Under the pieces are notes generated by a model, which was not told the DNA's origin, ran no database searches, and was given only the letters and a program-made list of their open reading frames with translations. Shown piece after piece: positions 45,845-57,554 of a stretch of 64,000 bases of DNA; position 1 is the stretch's first letter, and every line of letters begins with the position of its first letter. Origin of the DNA: Melastoma dodecandrum. Taxonomy: Eukaryota; Streptophyta; Magnoliopsida; Myrtales; Melastomataceae. Location of the stretch: positions 3,720,001 through 3,784,000 of the forward strand of contig JARUPY010000290.1 of the NCBI GenBank assembly GCA_029817715.1, read 5' to 3'. The translations under genes were made by a program, and so were the position numbers.

Positions 45845-46113
45845 TGTTTTTGTAAAAAGCCTCTTCCTACTTTCTAATATTTCCTTTAAGCGCTTTAGTC
45901 CTCGAATATGTGATTTCGTTCCATTTCAGTTCTCCTCCCACTTGTTCGATGAATTAATTATATAGCAGTCTCTTGATTGAAGACGCAAAAATAGATAAAA
46001 TGAATAAACAAACATTACATTGTAATGTACCGCCAACTTCCGATACCATTTCCAAAACTTTACAACCTACGAACCCGAGAAAGAAGGAATGGAGTTGACG
46101 AGGAGGCGGCGCC
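45845..46113. other. Intergenic between tRNA-Ile and the TBC gene 3' end
   Basis: The pol III terminator of the tRNA is at the left. The rest would be the 3'UTR of the minus-strand TBC gene. Nothing else was seen. Confidence 0.5.
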
Positions 46114-48069
46114 TACCTTTGCTTTTCTCCCTCCAGTTTAAGAGAGTTCAATCTCCTGAGACGCTGGTCTAGCTCCGCCATCACGGCCGGTTCCTGCTTC
46201 TTCCTCTGCTTGGACAGGGTGAGCGCTGTCAGCGAACCGATCTTGTCGTACGCGACCTGTGTATTATTGCAAAAGCCACTGATGCCTTGCAATTTTACGA
46301 ATCAATGGTCAATGGGGAGAAAACAGGAGGGGTGTGATTTCGAGTCTTACTGTCAAAAGATCATCGGGGTCGAAGAGGCGGTGAGTTGTTCTGTGCAGAA
46401 TGTTGATCACTTCACCCAGGTGATGGGTCAGGAGTAGCTCCTGCTCCCTCATCTGCGTTTGGCAAGGTGATGTCAGCATCCTCGTGTTCGCGACACTAGT
46501 AGTCGACGTAACAATTAACCAAAATGTTCGACATTTTTTTGTTAGTATTATCTCCCAACATATCGTCGTTTTGCACAATGAGCAAGCTAAACCAAAACCT
46601 TGAAGATTGCCAATGCGACGTGAAATAGGACCTTCGCCCCCTCGTAGAAAAGGATATCCCACACTCTGAGCGTCGTCTGTGGAACGCAAAAAACGAACAG
46701 TCGTCACTGATGGTACAAACAGGTGCATTGTGTGTTATGTATGATATACAGAAATTTGTTCTTCCGACCTCAGAAGGCAAGCTTTTCGAGAAGAGGCAAA
46801 GGAACCACTCAGTAGAAACAAGAGACACGTCGAAATCCATAGCTTCGAGATGCGTGGCAATCCTACAGGTGATTAGTTCCCATGTCTAACATCATGATAA
46901 ATTAGAGTGACAACCAAATAGGTAGTTCCATGCTTCATGAATCAAACATTTACCAACCTCGGGCACTTTTTGACGAGTAGATCCTTGAAAACTCTTTGTT
47001 CGACATGACAACCAGACAGATTAGTAGTGTAGCAGTCATTTACCAAGACATCCTCTAATAGAACGGCCAACATCCAAAATGCATCTTCTTCTGTCTTCAT
47101 TACTAGCAAAAGAAGGGCAGCGACATAATTTAGGCCCTGCGGAACGACAGATAAAAGAATGACTACCCCGACCACAGAATTCATATCCTTATGTCGCTGC
47201 TTAAGTGAAAGTGTAGCTTCCTGTGCGGATGAATAACATATCAGTAGTGAAAAAAAACCGAGAATGGTTATCTCACCTGACAATAACCTACGTCAGAATC
47301 ACGAAATGAATACACAACAAGAACCCTTCTCAGGGCAGCATGTCCATCCGGAGTGTCCAACCATGGGTGACCCGGGAAAGTCCGTGGAAGATCCTACAAA
47401 CAGAGACCATAAGCAATTGCCAGTCAATTACTTCTCCTTTCCAGATTGAAAACTGGACCAATAGAACACCACAGGACATGAACACAGAGTTCGAAGTTTA
47501 ATGCTTTATCAAAGCCATCCGAACTGGTTAGCTCAAACGTCCAAAGGACCACTCATTTTACTCAAGAACGTCAGAATTCAACTCACATGATCAATCTGCT
47601 TGGTGGCTGCCGTGACCTTCCCCTCCACGGCCTTGGTGAGGTCGCTATAATAACTCTCAGGCACGGTGGACCTCTTCTTCTCCGCGCCAGACAGGGAGAA
47701 CCAGACCTTGGGCCTCAAAACCGGGGGGATCCCCTTCCGAATCAACTTCTTGAGGGTAATCGCGTTCGCGAACAATGAAAACTTGAGCGAGGACTTGAGT
47801 GCAATCCCATTCCTAACCTCTGGTTGCAGGTACCAATTAGCACCCTTGCTAGCCTCCAACCCACTCCAAACCCTCCCTTGCTCCCTAACCTTCTCCCTAA
47901 CCTCGTTCATGACATTAACATCGTCCACATTCCCTTCCACCGGGAAGCCATACAAATCCTGGAACTTTACCGTGAAGTTGGCCCTCTTGGCGTGGATGCT
48001 CGGCCTCAGGATCGGAATCTGGGCTTGCAGCTCGGCGGCCAAGTCCCTCTCGCTCAGGGTCCCGTACAT
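46114..48069 (-). CDS. TBC domain protein (Rab GTPase-activating protein)
   Basis: Seven exons (48069-47587, 47393-47277, 47136-46958, 46862-46769, 46676-46599, 46452-46351, 46256-46114) with matching phases encode about 398 aa. The TBC domain starts near residue 120. Its two catalytic fingers are both present: the arginine finger in IDH-DLPRTF, split by the first intron, and the glutamine finger in VGYCQGLNY. Other blocks are [37 protein letters not shown] and [18 protein letters not shown]. The protein should speed GTP hydrolysis on a Rab protein in vesicle traffic; the target Rab is unknown. The N-terminal 115 residues have no named domain. The end of the last exon is the least certain boundary, because its length fits the phase only approximately. 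Confidence 0.88.
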
Positions 48070-50077
48070 TCTCCTCTCCTAGTAGACCCAGATCGAGGAA
48101 CCACGAAACGGCGCCGAGAACTCCTCGGGGGAGAGGAACCCACTTGGGATGATCCTTGGGGGACAGGGGAAATGCATCAAGATCGCGCCTTTAGGAACGA
48201 AATCGAATGACCCAGGAAGGTTATCTGCAGATGGGATGATAATTGAGGATGACAAGCAAGAAGAGCTGCCTCCATTTCCCTCTCTCTCTCCCTCTCCTGT
48301 TTGTCTGGTTAGAACGGAGTTGGGATTGAATTTGCCAAAATAGGAGGGGGGAAGAGGGAGAGACAGACAAAAGGGATGATGTCGGGGAACAGAAACACAC
48401 AGGATCCACCGAGGAGGAAGGGAAATAAATTACAAGAGAGACGTTGTCTGTCTGATAAATCACAACCTAGTAGCGCTACCGCTGACAAATCTCTCTCATT
48501 CAAACTATCTAATAATTAGGGTAAAGTATTCGGCATTAGTATGTTATTAATGAGATATAAATAATGTTATTTGTACCTTCTAATTTAATCCATGACTCTC
48601 CCCAATAGCATCGCATGTTAATCAAAATCAACTAAAGGCTTAATTTATTATTTATTATTTTTTATGTTGGACTTGAGATACTTGATAAATAATTAGCTTT
48701 CAGACTTGACCAACCCAAATTTGCAATTAGACAAATCCATGGATTTCTTTTATTCATTTAATCAAATTCTATTTGTCCAGTGATGACAGTTTGAAATGAG
48801 TCTAGGAGGGAAATTTTTAAATAGTCTTGATAAAATAAAAAATAAAAATAAAATTGGGGTTTCATATATATAGTATGGCCTATAATTGGGCTGAATTCAT
48901 ACTCGATCAAACCAAATTAAAGACAAATATTTATTTAAATAAAGATTTATTTTTAAGTTTCATTCTAACAATAACCATATGGTATAAATGAACTGATAAC
49001 TTATAACAACTGAGTTAACTAAAAAAATTCTAGAATCGAAAAATAAATAAAACCAATTCCCTAATGCGAATTATTTATATCTCAGGTTCCCTCTTCAATA
49101 CCTTAATAATAATCCAAATATTATACTTGAAATAATTATTTTCAATTTCGTTTGTCTTAATTTGCGTATTTTCTAAATTTATCATTTTAAAGTGTGATTC
49201 CGAAATCGCATATTATACAATATCTTCCTTTTACAAGTTTCTTTTATTATGAAATAAAAGCACTACAAGGCACGACCATTCATGCATGCGTAGTGGCGGA
49301 TTGCCATGCATTTGAACGCAACACGTTAGCATGAATCATAAATAATATACAAACGACTGATGTAAATATATAATGCTAAGTACCTCAACTGTCACAAATA
49401 ATTTACTCTCTCTTTTTTTTTTTAAATAATTGTTACAGTCACAATTTAAACTAGAATATATATCGACGGGAAATTTTTAACTTAATCATTCCAATATAAT
49501 GTTGTAGGTTATCAAATTATTTGCAACCAAATTATCAAAATTGGTCACGAGTACTCTAAAGAGCACGATACGAAAATTTGCCTCGTATGTTGTCCGGCTA
49601 TCGTACAAGAGCCCGACAAACACAGATGGCGTATCCACCTGAAGTGAAGCAGAAGTATAAAATTGTGGTAAAAATTCACAAAGACTAACATCGTGCGGTA
49701 AAAATTATTAAAAATAAAAATATATAGTACAGTGAATTCGAACTTTTTAAGTCGGTGTTAGTATAACAAAAATACTCTCCCCGTCAAACTTTAGGGATAA
49801 CATTAAATACGATAACAAGAGACAAACCTCCTGGGACGGATTACGATCCTCGAAGAAATTCAAAGTCAAACTGATCATCACCACGTGATGTTTGAAAGAC
49901 TGGACACGTGGGGTTGTTTCTCTTAGTCTGTAGAGTCGGTCCATATCCACAATTTCCAAAAACAGTTCAAACCAAGCCATATACGATCAAAACAAACGAC
50001 ATTATGAACCCTCCTGCGCTGATGTCCACCCATTCGGACATCGGTCCTATCTCCTTTCTTTGCAGTTCTATTATGGC
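48070..50077. other. TBC gene promoter side and AT-rich intergenic DNA
   Basis: 48070-48500 is the 5'UTR/promoter of the TBC gene on the minus strand. About 48500-49740 is strongly AT-rich with no frame of note and no repeat I can class. The final part leads to the first glycine-rich protein gene. Confidence 0.55.
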
Positions 50078-50085
50078 TATAAATA
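50078..50085 (+). promoter_or_regulatory. TATA box, glycine-rich protein gene 1
   Basis: TATAAATA lies 114 bp upstream of the ATG at 50199. Confidence 0.65.
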
Positions 50086-50198
50086 CCTCCCACCAAACCA
50101 AACCAAACCTTGGTTTTGCATCCAACTTCAGTCCCCTCCCCCATCGGATTGCCTTCCCTACATACCACGAAGTCGGTCTTGTTGTCAAGCCAAAACTA

Positions 50199-51059
50199 AT
50201 GAAGAATATGATGCTGAAGAACATACACTTCTTCGCGGTTCTGTTGGCCTTCGCCCTCGTTGTTGTCTCCTTTGCCGACGAGAAACGGCAAGATGGGAAT
50301 AAGGGTATCTAGGGTTCTGCTCTCCTTTTACTTGTCCTGTTGTCTGTCCGTCTCTCACTATATTGTTTGGTTTCTTGTAGTGACGACGGAGAATAACCAT
50401 CATGAGAGCGCCAATACCATTGGAGAAAGCAAGTGTTGGGGTGGTGGCGGAGAAGGATGTGGCGGTGGCGGTGGAGGCGGCGGCGGCGGCGGTGGCGGCG
50501 GTGGCGGCTGTTACAAGAAATGCTGTGATTACTATTATGGGTGCAGGTGCTGCGGAGAAAATGGTAATATGACTGAATAGGGCCTCGGTTTTAGTTCTCG
50601 AGTTATATTAATATAGAATTTGATAAACTCATGGTTGGTATCGTTTTCTCAGTGGCTCCAAATGAAGCAGTTTTCGTGCTAAACAAAGTTACTGGGCTGT
50701 ATGTGCCGGATCACTATGGAGGCGGTGGCTGGGGTGGGGGGGGTGGAGGCTGGGGCGGCGGAGGAGGCAGAGGAGGTGGCTGGGGCGGAGGAGGCACAGG
50801 AGGTGGCTGGGGCGGTGGAGGCAGAGGAGGTGGCTGGGGTGGGGGAGGTGGTGGCAGAGGCGGAGGAGGACATGATGGCGGATGGGGTGGCGGCGGAGGC
50901 GGCAGAGTTAATGAAGTTGAACATACTGGAGGAGGTGGTGGGAAAGGAGGCGGAGGACATGGCGGCGGTGGAAAGGGCGGAGGAGGACATGGCGGTGGTG
51001 GCGTTAATGAAGTTGAGCGTACAGGTGGAGGTGGCGGAGGACTACCTGGATCACCATAA
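50199..51059 (+). CDS. Secreted glycine-rich protein with an inner Cys-rich segment
   Basis: Three exons (50199-50304, 50381-50563, 50653-51059), both introns in phase 1, give 231 aa. A signal peptide (about residues 1-26, hydrophobic core FFAVLLAFALVVVSFA) is followed by a short polar part, then CWGGGGEGC, a run of 16 Gly, and a Cys-rich block (CYKKCCDYYYGCRCC). Exon 3 adds a bridge (VFVLNKVTGLYVPDHYG) and a long GGGW/GGGR/GGGH array with two VNEVE(H/R)TGGGGG units. Glycine-rich proteins of this kind are cell-wall or apoplastic. Exon 2 also reads through to a stop at 50578-50580, so a shorter form ending after the Cys block is possible. The Pro- and Ser-rich frames on the opposite strand are shadows of the Gly codons. 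Confidence 0.72.
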
Positions 51060-52009
51060 ACAGGAGAGGAGGCATCCTTGGCACTGAGGTAGCCTGCTAC
51101 CAAAGAGACATAATATAAACTCTCTCTCTCTCTCTCTAAGCTAAGCTAATAAAAAGCTAATAGGAATCCCCCCCGTCTGTAAATCTTCTGAAGGCTCTTC
51201 TTTGTGTTATGTAAAATAAAGAAGATGGCATGCATGTATCAATTCTCCTGCTGTCTTATACATAAAAATGTCCATATATATAATATAATATATATATGCA
51301 TTAATAGGCCTTACGATGAAGGCTTCGTTTTTCAGTAAATACAACGCCACTTCTCCAACTTACGATTGTAATAAAAGGAAAAAGGATAGCGTAACAAATG
51401 ATTATGTAAGATTTAAGTTTACTTTGTTGTGGGCCGTTAATGTTGTTTTGGGCAAGAGTTGAGTTCATGGGCCTGTCTTGTCTTGGTTTTGCTTACACGG
51501 TCTCTGCCGGGGCCCAACTAAGACCAGGGAGTCTAATCTCATTTCCTTTCCTTTTCTTGGGTAAAAGCAACGACCATTCTATTCACAATTTCGAAAAGAA
51601 ACCGTCATTAAATTATTAATAACTGGAATATATATTTTATTCTTGGGGCGGTTCCTATTTGGGCTGCTCCATCTAGAAGAAGAGAAGTGAGATGGCCATT
51701 CCACCAAACATTAAGACAATTCCCCCCGACGACCCTGATGGCGATATTATGATTATATTTAATGGCAATTAGAGAGTAGGTTTAGCCAGCGTTGTTAAAG
51801 GTGACCTGGGCGCTCGAATAAGCGCCGCGGATGCGAGGCGAGATGAGCCCCCTTGACGCCTGGTTAGATGTGACATGTTCTTCACTTTTTCTCAAATGTG
51901 ATTCGCATGGAGAATGTTTCGAGAAACTTCGACAGTCTGTCATGAAACACGCATAAATCTTCAAAGACTGTTTTTAGATTCTCAAAAAATCAAAAAGAAA
52001 ATCTATGAA
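51060..52009. other. Intergenic with microsatellite and repeat relics
   Basis: Holds the 3'UTR of glycine-rich gene 1, a (CT)9 run at 51120-51137 and an AT dinucleotide-rich stretch at about 51273-51298. At about 51787-51880 there is sequence with repeated ggcgctcg/gcgccgcgg/gacgcctgg words, typical of a common dispersed plant repeat. No gene was seen. Confidence 0.5.
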
Positions 52010-52920
52010 AGCTAGATGCTGCATCTACAGAAAATATAATCATGAAACAAAATATTGTCGCCTTTGATGCAGGAGAAGAATGTCCCCATCTTATTCAAAT
52101 TGTGGTTGTTGGTATAAAGATAAAGAGCATAAGCAAGATGACAGAAGCTCGGTAAACTTCTCTAAGGAAGATGAACTTTCTAAAGTTTTCTATTCTTCTT
52201 CTAATACCGTGCAAGACATGAATGAGACATGATTCCTCAATAGTGGTCGTGGTAACTAGTAACCATGTCACATGGATCAAGAAGTACTTTGTGGAGCTTG
52301 ATGGGGAGTACAACTCTTTCTTAGATCTTGGAGATAATAAAAAAAACTACGGATAGAAAGTAAATGTGTTCTTTTGGTATTTAGTGCAGAAGGTCAACAT
52401 AAGATGATGCACGACGTCTTCTACGCTCCAGAAATCGCACAAAACCTTCTAAGTATAGGACAAATGATGTGGAGAAGCTATAAGCTGGTTTTTGTAGAAG
52501 GTCAATGTGAGAAAATATATAAATGTGAACAAAATGTCGCTTTCGTAAAGATGACCTTCAACAATCTCTTCCCCTTAAGAATGAATGATTGTATCAATGT
52601 TGTTCTCAAAAGTGAGATTGTAGATTATTCGCATGTTTGCATCTCAGGTATGATCATTTGAATCTGAGAGATACATCACTTTGTTGAAAAGGAAGGATAT
52701 AATGGCAATACCACTTTCAGGAAGCCGACGTATGTGAATGATATGTCTTCAAAGAGCATCAGTGTCTCTCATTTCCAGGCACATCATGGAGAGCTCAAGC
52801 CCCTCTCGAATTGGTTAATGCGAACATTTGTGAGCCACCACTTTGATGATGTCCAAAGCACCTGCATAAAATCAAAGTGGGTACAAACAAGATTAAAACC
52901 TTATGTAAATATCGTGAATT
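52010..52920 (+). mobile_element. Decayed Ty1/copia gag-pol fragment
   Basis: Fragments in changing frames match the region from the zinc knuckle and protease to the pre-integrase part of copia elements. Examples are SNHVTWIKKYFVELDGE followed by FLDLGDNKK near 52260-52345, then MMHDVFYAPEIAQNLLSIGQ and YKLVFVEGQC in the frame at 52374-52661. Many stops and frame changes show an old dead copy. No LTRs were recognised around it. Confidence 0.75.
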
Positions 52921-54504
52921 GAAATTTATGTTAAGACCATTCTTAAACTGTTACAGACAGAAAGTGATATAGAGTGTAACATTCTCGCGTTAGAATGACT
53001 TCACCTAAAGAAAAAAATTTGGCGTCCACTAATTATATAAAACATCCCGAGCACTCTACATGACAAATGCCTCTGTTTATAACATAAAATTTTGGGCTGG
53101 CCTATTAAGATTGTAAGCCTAATAGTCTGTCAAAGCAACTCCCCTGGTGATGAAAATTAAGCGATGACATTTAAAGGAAAAGATTTTGAGCGATGAAATA
53201 CGAGCGACATAATCTTTTGAGTGTCAAAAGAAAAGTACGAATGTTTGAAAGATATTCTGAAGACCAAATGTAAGTGGGAGACAAAGACATGGAAGAATCG
53301 AAGGATGTGGGGCAATTTGTTCCTAATTTTTAAATATTTTTTGCATGCACAACATTCAATATTCAGAATCTATTTTGCTCAACTTGTTTCCAATGTCATC
53401 CGTGAGCTTTTGACTCTCGTCCGATTGTCTATTTCCTTTGTTTTTTATTTTTCTTTTATATGACGACCACATTTTCAATCTCAAAGCACGAATCCTGTGT
53501 TCAAACCAGATATTATCAATGCGTTGGTCTCCTGGGTCAACACAATCAACAAAGAAAACCCCCTCCTTCGAGACAGTGTTTAAGCGTAAAATTTTGGGCC
53601 TATAAAAATAACTCGCGTTGCGAAAATTGACAGCCAACGCAAGGATAAAAGTCACTGAAAACACGCCGCTTAATTCGAGGAGATGTGGAGTAACACGACG
53701 TTAGGACTGAAAAAGAATATTAGCGGTCTCTAAGCATAAAGGGGATTAGATAGGACTAGAGAGGAACTTGATCAAGGATAAGATGGAGTAATCACAATTT
53801 AAAATGATGAAGTCATGGTTGAGATCGAGGACCTTAGAGATCAAATCGAGAAGGAGCAACGTTATCATCGCAACCAGACGGTGTGGTCAAGCCCGAGGTC
53901 CCCGGAAGTCGAATCGAGAAGGCACATCGTTACTGAGGCGGGATGGTGTTAGCCGAGTTCGAAGACCCTGGAGATCAGTCCGAGAAAGAACAATATTTCC
54001 GGGACTGAACATTATGGCCGTGCTCAAGAATTCTATTAAGACACTATCACTAATAAATAATTATCATTTCTCACGTACTCAGACGGTTTCCTGGCATCAT
54101 CTACGATCATTGATGATTTCTCCTGCAAGTCTTCGTCTGGTGTGTTTTCACAGCTACTTTCTTACTGAGCTTTTCGTACTTTGTGCCTGCATTCTAAACC
54201 ATCGATCCATAGATGAAGTCGAGATTTGTGACTCAAACTTTCTGTTGCGAAATTTTTCGCGCGTTCACGTGATACACTTACGAAACCGGGTAGGAAACAT
54301 CGGCTGACGTGGTCAGAAATGGACGGCTCGTCGATATTCAATCATCACGAGTTATTTCGGTTCCATCATTTGAATTTTCTCACGGAAGACTCGTATCCCC
54401 CTATTTCCAATTGAGTCAACGATTCAAACAAAAACAATATAGAGAAATAAAAGGTTGCGAAATTATAGGACGTGCAAATGCCAAACATCTCCAATAAAAA
54501 TGAC
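52921..54504. other. Intergenic with a short tandem repeat
   Basis: No protein of note. A diverged tandem array lies at 53815-54010. The rest is AT-rich. The end leads to the promoter of glycine-rich gene 2. Confidence 0.5.
53815..54010. repeat. Three imperfect tandem units of about 64 bp
   Basis: Units start near 53815 (atggttgagatcgagg), 53881 (gtggtcaagcccgagg) and 53943 (atggtgttagccgag). Each is followed by a gaga(t/c)ca(a/g)atcgagaa(g)-like block, and a fourth start (atggccgtgctcaag) appears near 54013. The open frame across them is probably a by-product of the repeat. Confidence 0.6.
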
Positions 54505-54512
54505 TATAAATA
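54505..54512 (+). promoter_or_regulatory. TATA box, glycine-rich protein gene 2
   Basis: TATAAATA lies 69 bp upstream of the ATG at 54581. Confidence 0.65.
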
Positions 54513-54580
54513 ACCTCAGAATGAGCTCCCATTTTCTTCATCCACCAAAACATAGTTCGGCTGCGAGAGAATCGCTAGAA

Positions 54581-54933
54581 ATGACACCCAGAGTGCCCTT
54601 CCTAGTCGCTCTGTTAGCATCCTCTCTTCTCTTCTCCGTTTCTTCGGAGGTGATGGCGGCTGACGCCGCTACTCCCGCTACCAAAGAAGGTGAGTCCAGT
54701 ACACCTGATCACAGCACCATAAGAAAACCATTTGTTATTTTTTTTTCCCCTTTCCGTTGTTCTTTTCCATAGTAATAATGTTATTGCGACTGATAATTTG
54801 TTATGCGTGCTTTCAACTCCCAGAAAAGGTAAGTACCGACTTATATGACTACCCCATCGGCCCAATCGGATACCCTACGGTCCCAATAGGAGGCGGCGGA
54901 GGCGGAGGAGGAGGCGGAGGCGGAGGCCGTTAA
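54581..54933 (+). CDS. Short secreted glycine-rich protein, 72 aa
   Basis: Two exons, 54581-54689 and 54824-54933, with a phase-1 intron. Exon 1 encodes a signal peptide (MTPRVPFLVALLASSLLFSV) ending in SSEVMAADAA, close to the SSEVAA motif of plant class II glycine-rich proteins. Exon 2 encodes a short polar stretch with a proline-turn repeat (DYPIGPIGYPTVPIG), then 13 Gly and a final Arg. It is expected in the apoplast. It has no Cys, unlike its neighbours. The shared design with the genes at 50.2 and 57.2 kb suggests one local family. Confidence 0.7.
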
Positions 54934-57188
54934 GGTTGATTCCCATAAACGGTCGAAACTCGGGATAAAGTCACATATATAGTGCAGCCATTGGACTCAT
55001 GAATAATGGTTTGGGGTGGAAGAGCATATGTAACCTTAGCAAATGCTAGGACACAATTGCGGATGTGTGTAATAATGTCCATGCGGGACAGACGGATAAA
55101 TAGGATAATGATAAATACGCACGCATGTCACAACGCTTTAGAATTAAATTCGAGAATATTAATAGCAAAAGTTGTGGTAATCACGATTATTACATGCCCC
55201 CTCTCTAAAACTTTGCATAGAAGCTTTTCTTTTTCAATTGCTATCAGTTTCAGTTGAGCGATAATTCCATATTGTTCGCGCCAGCCGAAAAATTCGGATT
55301 CGGGCCGACTAAACACGTTGGGAATTGTTAGGGACTAAACAGTGTTTAAAGAATATGGTCACCAAGTTTTTTAGTAATACAGTGATAAACAGAACAGATA
55401 AAAGATTGCATTAACAAAAGCATTTACTTCCATTTCTGGAGAGCAAAATACCATAAGACAATCATACAGTCATTCGGGGTCTTTGAATGATTGTCGTTTT
55501 GCTAATTACAAGAGACTGACCGCATATTTATTCTGAAACTAAAATCTATCAAAACGATAACAGCTAAAGAAACGCCTGACATAACCGCTAACACAACTGC
55601 TAGACGCAGTTAACACTTGTTTTATTGACACTAACTATACACTACCTATTTTGACTACGGTCCCACCGAAAATGGCTAATTTTGGAACCTCAACCAAGAC
55701 TCTTTCTTCGAGCGTCACCTTTTTCGACAGCATCTTAATCGAACTTCGTCTTGTCTATACTTCGACGACCTTGAACTTCGTCCTAACTCTCCTTCAACCT
55801 TATCACAATGATGATCTTTGCCATTGAAGTCTAAAATAGCTTTTATTGGGTAAACACGTATCTTATCACGTCCTTGTACTAATCATCAAGAACAAGTAAA
55901 TGCGGTTGAAAATTTGTCAACGGTTGAGTCAACACTGTATCGTTGTGTCTCTTTCAATTACACTTTTCTTCTAACACGTCTTGACGCGGTGAGTCTGCGA
56001 GCGAGCGATTGACTCTGTCCCTCACGGGGGGCTTGAATCTTTCAACGGATTTGCACCTGCCTTTCGTCTCTCAACTGCCAAAGACTTTCGGGTCGGTCCA
56101 GAATAAACACATGTCCTGGAGATGGGACTGAACGTGTCTGTGGACACGTTCGTAATCGTCCCTCCTTCGTAGTCGCGCCTGAGTCCTCCTCGGCGCTTAC
56201 TCCACTCAGCAGCCGATCGATATCTACCCTATTCGCCAGTCGTTCAGTGCCAAGAGTGATGCAGCATTCCATAACCAATATCGCGGTCATACTTGGTACT
56301 TGAACTTGGATTCCCCGGCCAAGAGATTGTGACGATGAGGTTAAAAACAAGTGTGTTGTTATTTCAAGTGTTGCTGTAAAAAATGTGCTTATCTGTTCAA
56401 TATGTTGAAAAATATAAATTGGAATATATTATATAAATCAAACTCGGTTCAAAATGTCTAAATTGATTCTGATAGGTAAATATTAAATCAATTATGGACA
56501 TCTCAAACAGAGATCCGGGGAGAATTTTTTTGTCCATCTAAATATATTTGAGAAAATGGATAAGACTTGAATGAGATCATCTAAATTATGATTTGATTTT
56601 GATAATTTTATTCGTTGCATATAATAAATTGATTTTTCATTCCTAAATTTATGGAATGTTATTGCTGAAGAACCTTCCTTCTCCTTTTAAGCACAGCGAT
56701 AGTTGAATATTCTCGAATGAATCTGATCCCCTATAATTAAAAGGAATTGTTACTCGACAAATCTTACGGTGGTTCCCTAAATAAAAGTCACCGATTAATA
56801 TGTGATCGGTGTGGTAGGGCCATAGGCGAACGACCGTGTGACAATTACATTACAGTGATCATCTCCTTAAGTTTGAGCCAGCCACTCTTTGTTGTATCGC
56901 ACAATTCTTACTTTTTGAATAAAGACGATTCAGCTTCCTTGTTTTCGGATATGTAATGAGAACGAAAAAGTTTTTAATACTAATTCATTCCCGTCTTAAT
57001 GTAATATACGAGACCAACGGGTTAGTACGGTGGAGTAATTGAAGTATGAAAAACATGGGACCAAGACCAAATATAAATACATTCACAAGTCCAAATCCAC
57101 GACCCAGATAACAAATCTGCATGCTTATCCCATCCTCTCTACTTCTAAAATATTGTATTGTATTTATTAGGGGCACATTGGAAATGGG
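54934..57188. other. AT-rich intergenic DNA
   Basis: More than 2 kb with no recognisable coding, RNA or transposon sequence. A GC-richer part at about 55990-56330 has an open minus-strand frame of 102 codons, but its translation resembles nothing known. Confidence 0.5.
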
Positions 57189-57196
57189 TATAAATA
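57189..57196 (+). promoter_or_regulatory. TATA box, glycine-rich protein gene 3
   Basis: TATAAATA lies 46 bp upstream of the ATG at 57242. Confidence 0.65.
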
Positions 57197-57241
57197 AACC
57201 ATGTGGTGAGATGCCTTCTTCACCCATCACAGAAGAGAAGA

Positions 57242-57554
57242 ATGAGTTCGAGAGTCTTTGACGTCGTCAGCATCTTAGCGGCTTTCCTCCACCTCGTCTC
57301 CTCGGAGGTGGCCGCGGGTCGAGAGATGTCCAAGACTTGTACTTCCAACAAAGATAGCGGTTAATGTTTGATGCACGATTTTCATCATCCAAGAGGTCTT
57401 ACATTTTACTGTGGAATAGTAAACCTGGGTAATTTCAGCTGCAACTACCAAAGGCAAACTCAGAGATAATTGTGGTGTCGATGTGTGTCCCAACCAATAT
57501 GGCGGATATCCTGGGCGAGACGGAGGTTACGTGGGAATACCCTGGATGAGGTAG
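57242..57554 (+). CDS. Short secreted Gly/Cys-containing protein, 77 aa
   Basis: Two short exons, 57242-57359 and 57439-57554, with a phase-1 intron (GATAGCG/GTTAAT ... TTTCAG). Exon 1 gives a signal peptide (MSSRVFDVVSILAAFLHLVS) followed by SEVAAGREMSKTC, a close match in style to class II glycine-rich proteins (SEVAARELAE type). Exon 2 gives RDNCGVDVCPNQYGGYPGRD and ends GYVGIPWMR. The mature protein has three Cys and a modest Gly content. The TATA box, signal peptide and splice sites agree, although neither exon is a long open frame by itself. It may act in the wall or apoplast; no function is known. Confidence 0.65.

Noticed and set aside
50679..51103. Pro-rich and Ser-rich minus-strand frames opposite the glycine-rich gene
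   Set aside because: Gly codons GGN read backwards as NCC/Pro or shifted as Ser/Ala, giving long frames by composition only.
53804..54307. 167-codon frame as a possible gene
   Set aside because: The frame runs through a tandem repeat and into unrelated sequence; no conserved domain or start context.
56042..56350. 102-codon minus-strand frame in intergenic DNA
   Set aside because: No family match, no promoter or splice support.
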